DNA from: Lepas anatifera
Taxonomy: Eukaryota > Arthropoda > Thecostraca > Lepadidae
Length of the DNA: 64,000 nt
Assembly (NCBI GenBank): GCA_034440635.1
Contig: JAOTON010001526.1
Location: forward strand, 4,225,001-4,289,000
Direction of reading: 5' to 3'
The position numbers and the translations under genes were made by a program. This document shows positions 1 to 12,649 of the stretch, in pieces (positions within the stretch are counted from its first letter, which is position 1; each line of letters opens with the position of its first letter). The notes beneath the pieces are model-generated. The model was not told the origin of the DNA, did no database searches, and saw only the letters and a program-made list of their open reading frames with translations.

Positions 1-46
1 CGTTTGGGAGGAGCATGGCCCTTATGCCTCCCTGGATCCGCCAGTG
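1..46. mobile_element. Right end of a hAT-type MITE, cut by the window edge
   Basis: The first 46 bases end in CTGGATCCGCCAGTG, the same terminus as the complete 202-bp MITE at 10954-11155. Only the right end is inside the window, so the target duplication cannot be checked. Confidence 0.5.
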
Positions 47-1498
47 ACCAGACATGCTTTAAGTCACACGCCCAAAAATTGTGGTGGCGGCTGCAACCCT
101 AACTTTCGGACTATGGGGGCAGTGCCCACCATTTTCCAGCCGTTTCCGTGCCTTGTTTTTGGTGATAAATTCCGCAACTTTCCTTAAATCTTTAAGGTTA
201 GGTCTTCTCAGGCCAGGTCATCAATGCAGGTCGAGAGCCCTCACCTCTAAAAATGTTTAAGGTGACATAAGTAAGAAATGTGTGAATCTATGGGATTGAA
301 ACTTATTACACATAATGGGCCCACCAAGTGCTACCACAATGTTCTGGGGTTTTTCATATCAATGAAGGTCAGGTACGGATCATGACCTCTCCACTGGAAA
401 TATTTACATGGGAAAAACAGAAATTGGGCTGTATTGGTGTAGATAAAGCTGAGAATACCTTCATATTGTCCAAATCGTAGTATCCTGGGCCCCTTTCCAG
501 GTTCATGTTGCAATTTTTGACCTTTACCTCTGAGAGGCCTCTGGGACTACTTAAGCAGTTGTCAGACTTAGGTCAATAACTTTGCATGGAACGATGATAC
601 ACCTTATATTTTGGAAAATTACCTTTGGATTGCAACTGCAAGTCGATTGATATGCATATTGACTATGCTACGCTTGAAAGTGACCTTGACTTGACCTGAG
701 GTCAGATTATTTTTGTGTTTTGACCTAGTATGGTCATATCATATATCATTCGGTTCGCCGTGACGAGAGGAAGCGAATGGTGCCTAGAATTGATTCTAAC
801 TCAACTTTGTCAGACGCTAGGGCCCAAAAACATATACTTAAAATGTCACCTTCTTTGACCTATCATGATCCCAACATTAACTTGAGCCAAAAGTTACTGA
901 TATAGTTTCTTCAGGAATTTGTGTGAGCTATCCACCATCTTTCATGTTTTTCACTATCCCCCTTAGTGGACAAGTTCGAGGGGGTATTCAAACACCCCTC
1001 ACCGTGGCGAAGGTGGTTCGGAGGCCCACCGTGGCGTATGTTATGCTTACTGCTCATCAAGGGGTCACAGCTCGAAAAGCTGCAAAAGTGGTGAAACCAG
1101 GGGCTTTTTTGCGAAAAAAACTTTGGCGCACAGACAACCGGCTACCTATTATGCGTTATTGGCTGCGTTGTGCCGCCATTTAAGTGTATCTATGGTGTTA
1201 CATTGTTGTTGGACTAACAAACCTTTGAACACTTATTTAATAAGGGGAGCTTCAAGTGCCGACTTGAGATGTGATAGGCAAGACATTTTCTCGTAAGAGT
1301 CTTACGTTGTATGATAAGCGAGATGTAAAGTTAAACCCTGATTTCCGGTCACTTTAAAAATAATGTAGGAGTTTACATAAAACTATTGTTGGCTGGGCTG
1401 AGAACGCGTGGCCGGATGTGCCCCCCCCACTTTTGAAAAGGTTCCAATGCGCCTGGCTTAAGGAGGCTGTTCTTTAATAGCCCGTACTTGACTGTACT
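47..1498. repeat. Partial AGGTCA-rich repeat, left arm of a 2.2-kb inverted repeat
   Basis: Bases about 160-1040 are the inverted counterpart of 1515-2365: both carry the stretch around 'aatctatgggattgaaa', the GGGCCCAC block, repeated TGACCT motifs and a terminal GC hairpin with GTATTCAAACACCCC. The unpaired centre is about 1040-1500. Short open frames here (for example 923-1183) are not conserved between arms and I do not call them genes. Confidence 0.7.
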
Positions 1499-2479
1499 TT
1501 AACCCGCGCCCCGTTGGGCCTCCGAGCCACCTTCGCCCCTCTCGGGGTGTTTGGGTACCCTCTCTCGAACTCGGCCCCTATGCGGGATAGCGAAAAACGC
1601 GAAAGCTGGTGGATAGCTCACACAAATTCATGTGGAACTATATCAGTCATTTTTTGTCCTGGTTGATATTTAGATCATGACAGGTCAAAGAAGGTGGCAT
1701 TTTGAGAAAGTTTTTGGGCTCTAGCGTCTGGCAGATTTGAATTAGAATCATTTTAGGCACCATTCGCTTCCTCTTGTCACGGCGAATCAAATGATGTATG
1801 ATATGACTTTACTAGGTCAAAACACAAAAATAATCTGACCTCAGGTCAAGTCAAGGTCACTTTCCAGCGCAGCATAGTCAATATGCATATCAATCGACTC
1901 GCAATGATAATCCAAAGGTAATGGTTCCAAAATAAAATATTTATCATCGTTCCATGCAAATTTATTGTTCTAAGTTTGAAAACCGCTTAAATAACCCCAG
2001 ATGACCTCTCGGAGGTCACAGGTAAAAATTGCAACATGTACCTAAGAAGGGGCCCAGGATACTACGATTTGGATAATGTGTAGGTATTCTCAGCTGTATC
2101 TACACAAATACAGCCCAATTTCTGTTTTTCCACGAATTTACGATGGAGAGGTCATGATCCGTACTTGACCTTAAGTCATCGATATGAAGAATCCCGGAAC
2201 CAGTTTTGTAGCACTCGGTGGGCCCATCATGTGGTATAAATTTCAATCCCATAGATTCACTCATTTCTTACTTGTGTTACGTTAGACTTGGAGGTAAGTT
2301 CAGTTGACCTACACTGGTGACCTGACCTGAGATGAACCAAACTTAAAATTTTGGGAAAAATTGCCAAATTGTTCAAGGATAATATGTGCCAAGAACGTCG
2401 GCGCTTCGCGCTGCCGTCTATTCGTGCCGCCGGAAAAACCCGAGGGGTTTTCAAACACCCCCACCTGGGCGAGGGTTAA
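1499..2479 (-). mobile_element. TTAA-flanked AGGTCA-rich element (family A), reversed copy
   Basis: A 981-bp unit starts and ends at TTAA (1499-1502 and 2476-2479). The ends read TTAACCCGCGCCCC on the left and GGGCGAGGGTTAA on the right, each with a nearby GC hairpin. No coding capacity is visible. TTAA at both ends suggests a non-autonomous piggyBac-like element; that is inference from target choice, not from a transposase. Other copies lie at 13960-14897, 54277-56245 and 58857-60626. Confidence 0.6.
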
Positions 2480-5400
2480 TAGCCAAACTGAGGTCGAAAA
2501 CTGCGTTAAGCTAAAACCATAATTTATGCAAATCATCTCGTTACGGCAAATCAAATTATGCAGTGTATGCATATGCTGTGGCAAAATCTAAGAGTGACCT
2601 AATCGAAGGTCAGGTCAAGAGCATTATCTGGTCTGGCATAATCTATATGCATACCGATTGACTCGTAATGACAATTTAAGTAAATGGTACCAAAGTGAAA
2701 TATCTATCATCATTTCCAGCCAAGTTGTCCCGCAAAGTTTTCTGGGTTTCCTGCGAACCCATGTCTGAAAAAAGGCTTAAATCGTACCAAATGACCTTGC
2801 AGAAGTCACAGATTAGCTGGACCTTTGGGATGGCCCAATATACTTATACTACGAGAACAGGAACTTTTTTAACCCTTGCCCTGCTGGAGGTGTTTTACTC
2901 CATCTCCCTACCGCAGGATCGATTCGACCCCTAACCGGTTGCAACGGTTTGAAAACTAAGAGAGGTGGAAAGACGTGGCAAAGCCCAGCGTGTTGCCCAT
3001 GACCTGAACTCTCCGACAGTGTGCCGTTTTCTTTTACCCTAGGTTAACTGGTGACCTTGTGAGGTCACAAAATGGTGAAATTTTGACACATTTAGAAAAT
3101 CCCTTATAATTAGGGAATCAATTGATCTAGAATAAAGCCCAATGAGTCAATGGGTTTGTCATAACCCAAGAAACTCCACAATATGCGGCCTTGTAAAGCT
3201 AAGCGTAACCTTGACATTAGGTCAAGGTCTAACCTAACCTAAAGATAGGTTAGACATCTAACATAAACTTGGTTAAAATCCTTGGGTGATGCTCGCCACC
3301 GTGATACCAAATTCATCGCTGCATCTTGTCACGTTCATGAGTTATAGGCAACAACAGTTTCTAAAACGGTAACCTTTGCTGATCTTTGAGGATCTGTAGC
3401 AGTGTCCTGAAATTCAGCTTTAAGTGGAAAACGTATCTTTTTCAGATTTTTTTAGGGCTGACCAGGGACTTGTTTTGGCCTCAATTGGCAGAGGAATCCC
3501 GGGCATGACAACCCGTATAATACACATCTAAATTATGACAGTGAATACCCAAGCCATATAAGTATAATTCCCAACCACCATTGATGTAATATCTTGCCTG
3601 ATTACGTCCTCTCGCCAATCTCAAACGCTAATACTACTCCCACATACACCAAGAACGATACAACATGTTAACGCCGCACAAAACAAAACAATCCCGGCCT
3701 GCCCCAAACTAAAACATTAAACCCACAGAAAAAACACCAACGGTGACATGGGAAAAGTGATGCAACAAAGCTTTTCTGGAGGTTTAACAAACTTTGTCAT
3801 GTCTCAGAAGTTTCTGGCCCTTTCAAATACAAAAGATGGCGCATACTTTTTGCCTAAGCCGGCTTGGGATTGGCTGCTACCAGTTTTTCAGGCGAAGGAA
3901 ATACTTCACGTGGGTATTTGTTCATTGAGGCCGATTGGATCGAGGCGCATTCGTTTTCGTCCACTTTTAATTAATTTTCGGCAATTATTCGCATTAGAAT
4001 AGGATATAAGTCACATTTGAAAGGTTCAAAATGAAACGTAGATTCCTAACAAGACCACCAATAATGTGAAAGTAATCTTATAATTTCCAGGGAGGCTGCC
4101 GAAGTCAACCGTGATATTTTTTACTATTTTTTAGTGTTAGTGACATTGAGGAATAAATTAGGATATCTATTATTTTACCGAACAATGGTTGGAAAGTAAT
4201 ACATTTTTTCCTCAAGAAAAATAAATAGGTAATTTCTAGGTATTTTTGTTATGCGGTTTAAGAGCTTCCTTGAAATTTTCAAACGCTCAGAACAACATCA
4301 TGATTTCGGTAAAAATATCGATTTTAAGTGAGGCCGATTCCACCGTTGAATTTAGTTAATGAAATACATATTTATTTTTCTTTTTGTTAGTTTATTCAAG
4401 CTGAAATGATCTTGAGTGTCATGAATGGGTGAGCAAGTGCACGCGGTGAGTTTTTTAGTTACTTCGGTAACCTTGGCGAGCCCTGTATTGAGGCGGGAAT
4501 ATCAAAAAGGGATATTGGAAATGAGGGTTCATTTCTTATCCCTGTTACTGCAGCTTACCTTTCGAGAAATTCACGATTAATCGAAAGATTTCTCCCATCT
4601 TAGATATCTACAGGAGGTAGGTGGGTACCTACCTACTCAGTACAGTACTGGGTGAGGTCATAATACCTTGCAAAAGTTTTCCACAGCTCGGAGGAGGGCT
4701 CAGACTGTACCTTTTGCGGCTCATTATTTTTAAGGCTGTTTATGTTTGCTTTTTTCTTAATCTGAACTGATTTTACATACAAATATAGGCTGGTGGTTTT
4801 CACACATTGAAGCAAAATAATCCTGGCAGCGGTTGAGTGTTTAAACCCCACGTCTTGCATTAGATAATGGTAGCCTGTGTGGTGCTTGCATGAGGGAAAG
4901 TTGGAGAATATCAAAATAATGGGAGGAGGGATTTTATCTGGTTGGATATTTACCATGGCATCAAGGTCAAATAATATATTCTATATATAAATATTAGAAA
5001 TCATGTAGCTTCCTATTTCTATTTTAATGGGTTAGAGGTTCAGGGTTATGGGATCCTATCTATATAAGAGGTACCCACAATTGCGGAGTGTCAGAATGTT
5101 TTGATTCCACTACTAGGTAGCAGAATGATGATTCTTAACTTAAATTCTAAAGCAGATATTTTCATCTACTCTCAGTCAAAACAAAAAGCTGATGGTAGTT
5201 GTTGCTTGTATTATGAAGGCATATAAATACAGTTCTAAATCAAAGTATTATCCTAAAAAAGTATTCGTTTGGTAAGAAGCAATAAACAAGTCCAGGAAAA
5301 GCCTGTGATGGGACTTGTAACCCTGTAAATACTAAACAACAAAAATGAGGTATATGAAGAAAGCGAGGGATATTGGCCTCTTGGGATTTTGGCCTCACTC

Positions 5401-5509
5401 TCCACGTTGCGTGAAAGCAATTTCAGGACCATGATCTCCAAAGCCTTCGTTATGGACTTGGTCTCAAAATCGATGACATATTCCAGATTTCCTTTTCAGG
5501 AGCTTATTT
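2480..5509. other. No gene seen; fragments of AGGTCA repeats, then AT-rich DNA
   Basis: To about 3260 the sequence has many TGACCT/AGGTCA motifs and a TTAACCCTTGCCC family terminus near 2870. From 3260 to 5509 it is AT-rich with short isolated open frames (the longest is 107 codons, minus strand, 4633-4956). None has a recognisable motif. Confidence 0.5.
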
Positions 5510-6223
5510 AATGGGTGCTGCTTAGAAACTTGATCTAGCTCCCCTAGAAGCCGAGTAACGCCCGGTTTTTTCAGACCTATTTTTAGGACCAAAATAGCCC
5601 CACATTGGGCTTATAAATGACGTCATAACTCAGTGACCTGACATGGCATTGACTTTAAATTTGGACAAGATGTGTCAATCGAATTAATTTTGTTATAAAA
5701 TTTCCACGCAGCATTGGGCTAAACCAATATTTTTTGTATTATCGCGAAAAATAGCGAGGGGTGTCGAATCAGGCCCCCGGAGGACGAGGGCAAAGCAATA
5801 TGAACTGAAATATAGCCATTTTAAAGTTTTTACCAGGTATTTCCATTGAGGAGGTGACCTGTAAATCAAGCTATGTCGCGATTTCCAAAAACCCGGAATA
5901 TATGTTGTACCGTTGTAACACCCGGTAGGCCCATTATGATTTAGAACTGTCGGATTGCTAGGTTAAACGTGTTCTTACTCATTAGTAACTTTACTTAACT
6001 TTACCTTACCTCTTGCATAAATGTGATCCGAATTTCTTTAGATGAAATCACTTGCTTTGGCCTGATGACCTGACGTAACATGACCAAACTTAGATTTTAA
6101 AGATGCGGAATTGATCAAGGAAGAGATGTGCAAAATACGGCGGCGCAGCGCCGCCGTTTATCCGTTATCCTTGAAAAACCTTATGGAGCCCATCAATGCT
6201 CCTCTCGGACGGGCCAGGGTTAA
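5510..6223 (-). repeat. Fragment of a TTAA/AGGTCA-type repeat
   Basis: It contains TGACCT motifs, a GGCGGCGCAGCGCCGCCG hairpin near 6140 and ends GGGCCAGGGTTAA with TTAA at 6220-6223, the layout of the family A terminus. The other end is not identifiable. Confidence 0.45.
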
Positions 6224-7669
6224 GCACAAGCTACGTTTCCCAGATATTGGCCCTGATTTCCCTCCCCTTCTAAACAAGTTTCAATAGATGCACAGCTCCC
6301 ACATGTTGCCTTTTTGACCCTGCTTTGGTACGTAAAGCAGCTATGAACAGGTTTGATCTACATACAGCCTAAATAGATTCAGGAATTAATTGTAACATGT
6401 ACCGTCGCATTTTGGAAAAGAAGTCCAGTAGCTATTTTTTTCTGGAAGACATGATCAAGGATTCAACGACGAGTCTAGCTGCACTTGATGGCACTGCTTC
6501 TGAGACAACGGCGACACGGCCATTCACATTTTGGAGAAAGCGCTCTTTCGGCTTTGGTCCGAAGTGGCAGCTACCTAATTTCCACGGTTACTCCCGCCGT
6601 CTAAATATGACCTCATCAGGTAATATGAAACCTCCAGATCACTTAAGTAATCTTTTAAGCTCGAAATTATCTTTCCAGATGAAAAGTTACAAAAGAGCTC
6701 CGAATCTCTGACACTTTCTATTTAATTGCTACATAATCCTGGCATTAGGTCCTATTAGAATGTCGCAGACAAAGTTTTAGGGGTGTTTTTGGAAGCTTAG
6801 CGGTGCTTTCAAAATTTTTAGGGTGCTCGCGCACCCCTGAAAGTATACAGAGTTACACTCCTGTTAGTAAGCCGTTCATCATGGTCAAGAGCAATGCTGT
6901 GGGGAGAAGGGCGGACGGGTTGTAACCAGTGGCGATGGGGCAGCCCCGGCCACCGGGTTCAGAGAAGTGGCAGACCGGTGTCGTCACCAGTCTTGCAGCG
7001 GGGCCGGTTTACTGAGCACGTGTACAGGGCGGCCGTCTCCGTTCCGCTCCAGTGACGCCTCAGCCTCCACTTCAGGGAGCTCACCATCGCAAAATGTTGT
7101 GGAAATTCCTACTGATGTGACCGCAGATGCGTTGTCGACCGCGGTACGCTGGTCTGACGGCTCGGCTGCACACTTATTTTTACCTAACTTTGGAATAGGT
7201 AGGTAATGAATATGGCTCACGAAACAAATATTTCCCCTTTACATAATGTCCCGTCACACATGTGAAGGATTACTGTTAAGTTTAAGACAGTGTTATTGCA
7301 AATCATTTATATTACAGTGAGAAGTGCAGGATGTTTAAATCAGGGCTTATATAAACAAAAAGGGTCATCCTCCAAACATATTTGTACATTGTTCGGGTTC
7401 GACCTGGTCAGCTAACTATTGTTCAGGGTCAGGTCGAACGACCTGACCAGCTGTTCGCTGAATACCAGCCACGGCTGCCTCAGTGGCATCGCCATCTGAC
7501 CATTCGTACCGATCTGTGGCTCCGGTGGTAGGGACGCCCGCGCCCTGCTGTGGCAACTGAAGTGCGGCGGGCACCTGCTCACGCTTGACCGCACCAGTCC
7601 ATCAGCTCGCCCGTGTTCTCCCCCAAAAGGTACTGATGATCTCTGCCGCCGCTGGGGCCTATGGAATCT
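6224..7669. other. No gene seen; partly GC-rich
   Basis: 6890-7200 is GC-rich with overlapping opposite open frames (79 and 78 codons) that look like composition effects. 7385-7450 has a small cluster of inverted GTCGACC/AGGTCGAAC motifs. Nothing else is supported. Confidence 0.4.
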
Positions 7670-8218
7670 GTATTTGTATTTAAATTAATTTTACAAAGCC
7701 TTTCCAAAATACAAAATAAATACATTTGTCCTAGAAACAGAAAAACATCATTTCTCAAGTCTTCAGCCGTTTCGTACTTCTGGTCTTGAGTCGTTTCCGG
7801 CTTCAGCCTCAGAATGACGAAACTTTTGCGTCAGAAAGGTCACGTGACCCCCTATGAAGTGGACTGTAAGTTCTGATTGGTCAATTGTGATTTCTTAAAA
7901 GTCCTATATTTTTGTTTTAATATTATCTTTGGCTGTAGCTTTTTAAATTAATTTTTATTTAAAAGTTTTAAACTTTCAAGTCACTGCTTAGGAAAAATGG
8001 GATCGGTTTTTTCAGAAAATTTGATAGCCTTAGCCGGGGGTACGTCATTTACATCGATAAGAGGTGTACTGGTAAAGTCGTCTAGAAATGTTTACTTTGA
8101 GAACAATTTTAAGACATTTGCAGGCAGAATTCGCAAACATGAGAAAAGGACTTCTGAAACAACTTCTTTTGTGACCTTTTGATCTAGCCAATGCAATTTT
8201 TCGCGTATCTCCCTTTAA
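7670..8218 (+). mobile_element. MITE-B, truncated copy
   Basis: It aligns by eye to the right two thirds of the MITE-B copies at 12650-13794 and 55066-56047 (shared blocks include TTGATTGGTCAATTGTGAT and CTTCTGAAACAACTT) and ends in the family terminus CGCGTATCTCCCTTTA. The left terminus is missing. It is non-coding. Confidence 0.6.
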
Positions 8219-9163
8219 GGAGGCATTTTGGGCAGAAATTCAGCTCATCAGGCAGAATTTTACTCTCATGGCACAGATATTTCCATGTACCTTTACCACG
8301 GAAAGACCACAAACATGTTTCTGTTACTTTAAAATATTTTATGTTCTTGGTGCTACCATCAGTGAGTGGTGGTACTCACTACTCAGAGCGAATTAGTGGT
8401 GCCCTGCAGACAGTAAAAAACTATCTCAAGATTCCTAGGTCTGAATCCATATAAGAACATCAACACTTCACATAATTTATCATTATATGAGCTAAGCAGG
8501 TACTAAAACTGATCAACATGCCCAACAACCACCCAAATGAAATGTTGAAATCTGCACAATATGCTTACCTACTGGTCCTTCCTCCATTGGTCATAGCCAT
8601 CCTCCAAGGCTACCTCATAAACAACTCAAACTGCAAGTTCTTATTCTTTTTTTGGAGGGATGTTCGGGAGAGAGCGATCGTGCGGAGCTCTGCGGCGGCG
8701 CAAGTTAGCGCGGTGCATCGATGGCAATCCGAGGCGGCGGTGAATACCGCTGGCGACCGTAGTAGATGGACGCTAAGGCTGAAATTCCCATTGAATACGT
8801 TGCTTTTCTGGCCTTAGTAAACTCACATCATGGGTTACAGCCTGCTGACTGCTGAACGGTGTCAGATTTCCTGGCCGACTGTGGGGAGGAGGGGATGAGG
8901 GGAAGACACGGCCCCGCGCTGGGAGGTGAGGTGATGATAAAAGTGCTCGGATCGAATAAAGGGAAAAGACTTCCGTAAACGACAGTTTGTAAGTGGGATT
9001 TCCACATAAAGGAGGCATACGTGTGAAAACGAAATGATTTGGCTTACTCCGAATACGTTTTTATGTTAAGCCTACCTCAAGCCAATTTATCTGGGCAGGA
9101 CACGGGCTTCACGCAACACACTTTTGCCTCGTTGTACTATGGTGCCATTCAATTAGTCAGAGC
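8219..9163. other. No gene seen
   Basis: Mixed composition with a GC-rich patch at about 8660-8770. Short open frames are present (99 codons plus at 8518, 81 codons minus at 8773) without motifs. Confidence 0.35.
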
Positions 9164-9171
9164 ACTGGGGG

Positions 9172-9461
9172 CAGGGGCGTAGCCAAGGGGGGGCAAGGAC
9201 AGACGCCCCCCTGAGGGCCCGAAGGGCCCCTGAGGACACGGGCCGCGCGTAGCTCGCTTCGCCCGCATTATGCTGTGTGACCAAATTTGAAATTTCATAC
9301 AAGACAGGACCCTCTTAATCCCTCTTCAGCACTCTATTCTGTAACAAGCAGGGCCCTTTTCACCCATCAGGGTCCTCAGGGTCCTTTTGGCGCTGTCGCA
9401 GGGGCCCTTTTCGGGGCGCCGCCCACCCCCCCTCCTGAGCGAAATCCTGGCTACGCCCCTG
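9172..9461. mobile_element. hAT-type MITE 1 with 8-bp target duplication
   Basis: The 290-bp unit has inverted ends CAGGGGCGTAGCCA and TGGCTACGCCCCTG and is flanked by exact direct repeats ACTGGGGG at 9164-9171 and 9462-9469. An 8-bp duplication and CAG-starting ends are typical of the hAT superfamily. There is no transposase, so it must have been moved in trans. Confidence 0.85.
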
Positions 9462-9679
9462 ACTGGGGGAGAGATGAGCCGGGCAGGCCCCAAGAAGCCT
9501 GGCTCGGCGAGTTCAGCGCAATTCAGTTTACAATTTATTCACGAATCGAACAGCTAGAAGGTACATTTTCTCAAACGTGGCCAAGTCCTGCTCACTGTCG
9601 GATTCAGGGGAGAGGGTGGGCACAACGGTAAATTGCCCCCTGTTATGATCTATCGGCTCCGACAGTCCACCGCCTGACA

Positions 9680-9886
9680 TTAGCCTTTCATGCGTACGCT
9701 GAGACTGATCTTGTTTACAGTGGCCTTCAAGTCACGCCAAAGATGCTGCAAGTGCTTGGGTGACGTTTTATGAACACGGCGGTCAAGGTTGAAGGCCTTA
9801 GCTATATCTTCCCACGTCTTTGTCTTTTGCTTTACTAGTTTTACATTAAGTCGCTTGTCGTCATCGACGTCCTTAAAGTCATTCAT
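9680..9886 (-). CDS. Myb/SANT-like DNA-binding domain fragment
   Basis: The open frame of 68 codons reads like the Myb/SANT-like domain often found in transposon-linked proteins. It has a basic stretch (KLVKQKTKTWEDIAKAFN, about residues 17-34), then TSPKHLQHLWRDLKA (about residues 42-56), matching the family pattern of a W-x-x-I-A helix followed by a K/L-x-x-x-W-x-x-L-K helix. In the same frame the open stretch continues upstream of the Met through 'FEKSKVTDF', so the chosen start is not secure. The protein ends soon after the domain, so this is a fragment or a first exon. It sits between two hAT-type MITEs (9172-9461 and 9931-10209). It could derive from a Harbinger-like accessory protein or a host gene; I cannot tell which. 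Confidence 0.45.
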   Translation of the reverse strand: MNDFKDVDDDKRLNVKLVKQKTKTWEDIAKAFNLDRRVHKTSPKHLQHLWRDLKATVNKISLSVRMKG

Positions 9887-9930
9887 AAAATCAGTAACCT
9901 TTGATTTTTCAAAATGCAGGAAAATTTGAC

Positions 9931-10209
9931 CATACGTGGATCCAGAGGGGGCAAAGGGGAGCAGGTGCCCCCCCCGATCTACCCTCGGCGCCCCCTGAAA
10001 TGGTCACGCCCCCCCCGAAAGTTCGATGGCGCCCCCTGAAAAACTGCTTCCCACTCCTCCCCCTCCAGGCTGCGAAAATCGGCGCACACCGTGAGGATTT
10101 TGCGCCCACCTGATACGTTTTGCCGGCCAAAAGTGGCGTCCCCCTTATCCGGGTGGCGCCTCCCCGGAAGTTGCCCTCTCCCCGATCAGCAATCCTGGAT
10201 CCACCTATG
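9931..10209. mobile_element. hAT-type MITE 2 with 8-bp target duplication
   Basis: The 279-bp GC-rich unit has inverted ends CATACGTGGATCCAG and CTGGATCCACCTATG, with one internal mismatch. It is flanked by exact AATTTGAC repeats at 9923-9930 and 10210-10217. The opposing ~114-codon open frames inside it are composition artefacts. Confidence 0.8.
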
Positions 10210-10217
10210 AATTTGAC

Positions 10218-10945
10218 CCCACTTTCCTTTTCTTTCTGCCTTTGAAACAGCACCAGATATTAAAGAATCCTCACGCTCACAGTTCTCAGGGTGAACTGGG
10301 TCATCGCTGGCGTTCCATGCCAGCCTCGACGAGACCGCTCGGGGACGGTGAGTGGTACGAAACGTGAGATACGTGCTGGTCCGAAAAACAAGGTTTATTG
10401 GAGGGCAGTTAGCATTACGGCTGGTGATCCACTGGCACAGCTGCAGTGATCTACGTTTCTCTTCGCCGGTGTCTCTTCTGAGGATTTCCCAGTGAGATGC
10501 TGGGAGTTCGTGGGCCTCGATTATTATTTTAAATACATGTTTTGTCAAACGCAAGTCATATAACTTGGATTCACTGATATTTCCAACATATTTTTGGTAC
10601 TTTAAAAGGGCCATGCAGGATTCCGCGCTGTCTTCCGCGCTGTTGAGAAGACTCGGAAAGTTAGCGCGTAAGACGGCGAGTTACGACACTACTTCCGCCA
10701 CAACTTAGCTGCGCGCCGATGGATCCCTCCAAAAGGCGCTGCGCGCCGACTTACGCCCCCGCGCAGCTACGCGCTGTCTACCGCGCGTCCGGATCCCCCC
10801 AGAGATGGGCGAAGGCTTGAACTTTTTCGATCGCGGGCTTTAATATGGTTCAAATAATTCACCACATTCACCGAATACGAGTTAGGCGAACGAAGCTTGT
10901 AGCGTAGGCGGTAAATATCAGCCAATCTAAATGCAGTTCATAAGA
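10218..10945. other. Unassigned; CpG-rich patch
   Basis: A 142-codon minus-strand open frame (10186-10614) runs into the MITE and has no motif I recognise. 10620-10800 is unusually rich in GCGCGC/CGCGC and could be a small CpG island or another repeat. Confidence 0.3.
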
Positions 10946-10953
10946 GCTAGAGG

Positions 10954-11155
10954 CATTGTCGGATCCAGGACCAGATTTTGGAGGGGGCCAAGTCCAACGT
11001 TTTGGGGCGGGCTAGATCGCGAACAAAATCGCGAAAACATGGTGTCTTATAGAAAAACGGCCAAAATCTAGCACTAGGAGGGGATGGGGGCAGAAGGTAC
11101 AATTTCACGCCATGGAAGGGCAACGGCTCCTTTGCACCCCTTGGATCCGCCAGTG
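10954..11155. mobile_element. hAT-type MITE 3 with 8-bp target duplication
   Basis: The 202-bp unit starts CATTGTCGGATCCA and ends TGGATCCGCCAGTG, an inverted pair with two mismatches. It is flanked by exact GCTAGAGG repeats at 10946-10953 and 11156-11163. The right end matches the first 46 bases of the window. Confidence 0.8.
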
Positions 11156-11163
11156 GCTAGAGG

Positions 11164-11700
11164 TGCCATTTTTGAGGATCGACTTGCGACTTTTGTCACC
11201 CGGTGAAACTCCAGCTGTCACCATTTACAATGGCAAAATGACAATTTTCGACCCCTGATTGCAACTTCTTGGAAGGTAGGAGGTGAAAATGTCATATTTG
11301 GAGAGAGGACCGAGAAACACAGTCTCGAGTGCAAGAACATCGAACCAGCTGCAGAAGAGAAGTATCCCTTTAATCTGAAGGCTTCAGCTTTCAGCGAGCA
11401 CAGACAGTGTGCTCCGGCCTTCTCTGACGCCAAATCCTTAACCACGCTACCCACCACCATGTGCGACTGCTCATGGAGTCGGGTTACATACAATCAGTGG
11501 GCCGGCGAGAGACCATACTCACCTCACCCAACGATGCCAGTGTTAACAGAAATTCAGGCCCTCCTAAATAGAGGCCAATGCTGAGTCGTGTTTTTAGACG
11601 TGTTTTTATACTTTGACGTTTACATATAGAAATCTGTTGTTGAAGTCTCTAGAAATCTGTTGTTTTTTTCTTTTGGCCTATGCCTATATAATATGCATAA
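11164..11700. other. No gene seen
   Basis: A 91-codon minus-strand open frame at 11218-11493 has no motif. Nothing else is supported. Confidence 0.3.

Positions 11701-12649
<949 letters not shown>

Noticed and set aside
3748..4002. 84-codon plus-strand frame as a gene
   Set aside because: No motif, no splice signals of note and AT-rich flanks; length is within chance expectation.
10186..10614. 142-codon minus-strand frame as a gene
   Set aside because: It runs into hAT-type MITE 2 at its 3' end and has no recognisable domain.
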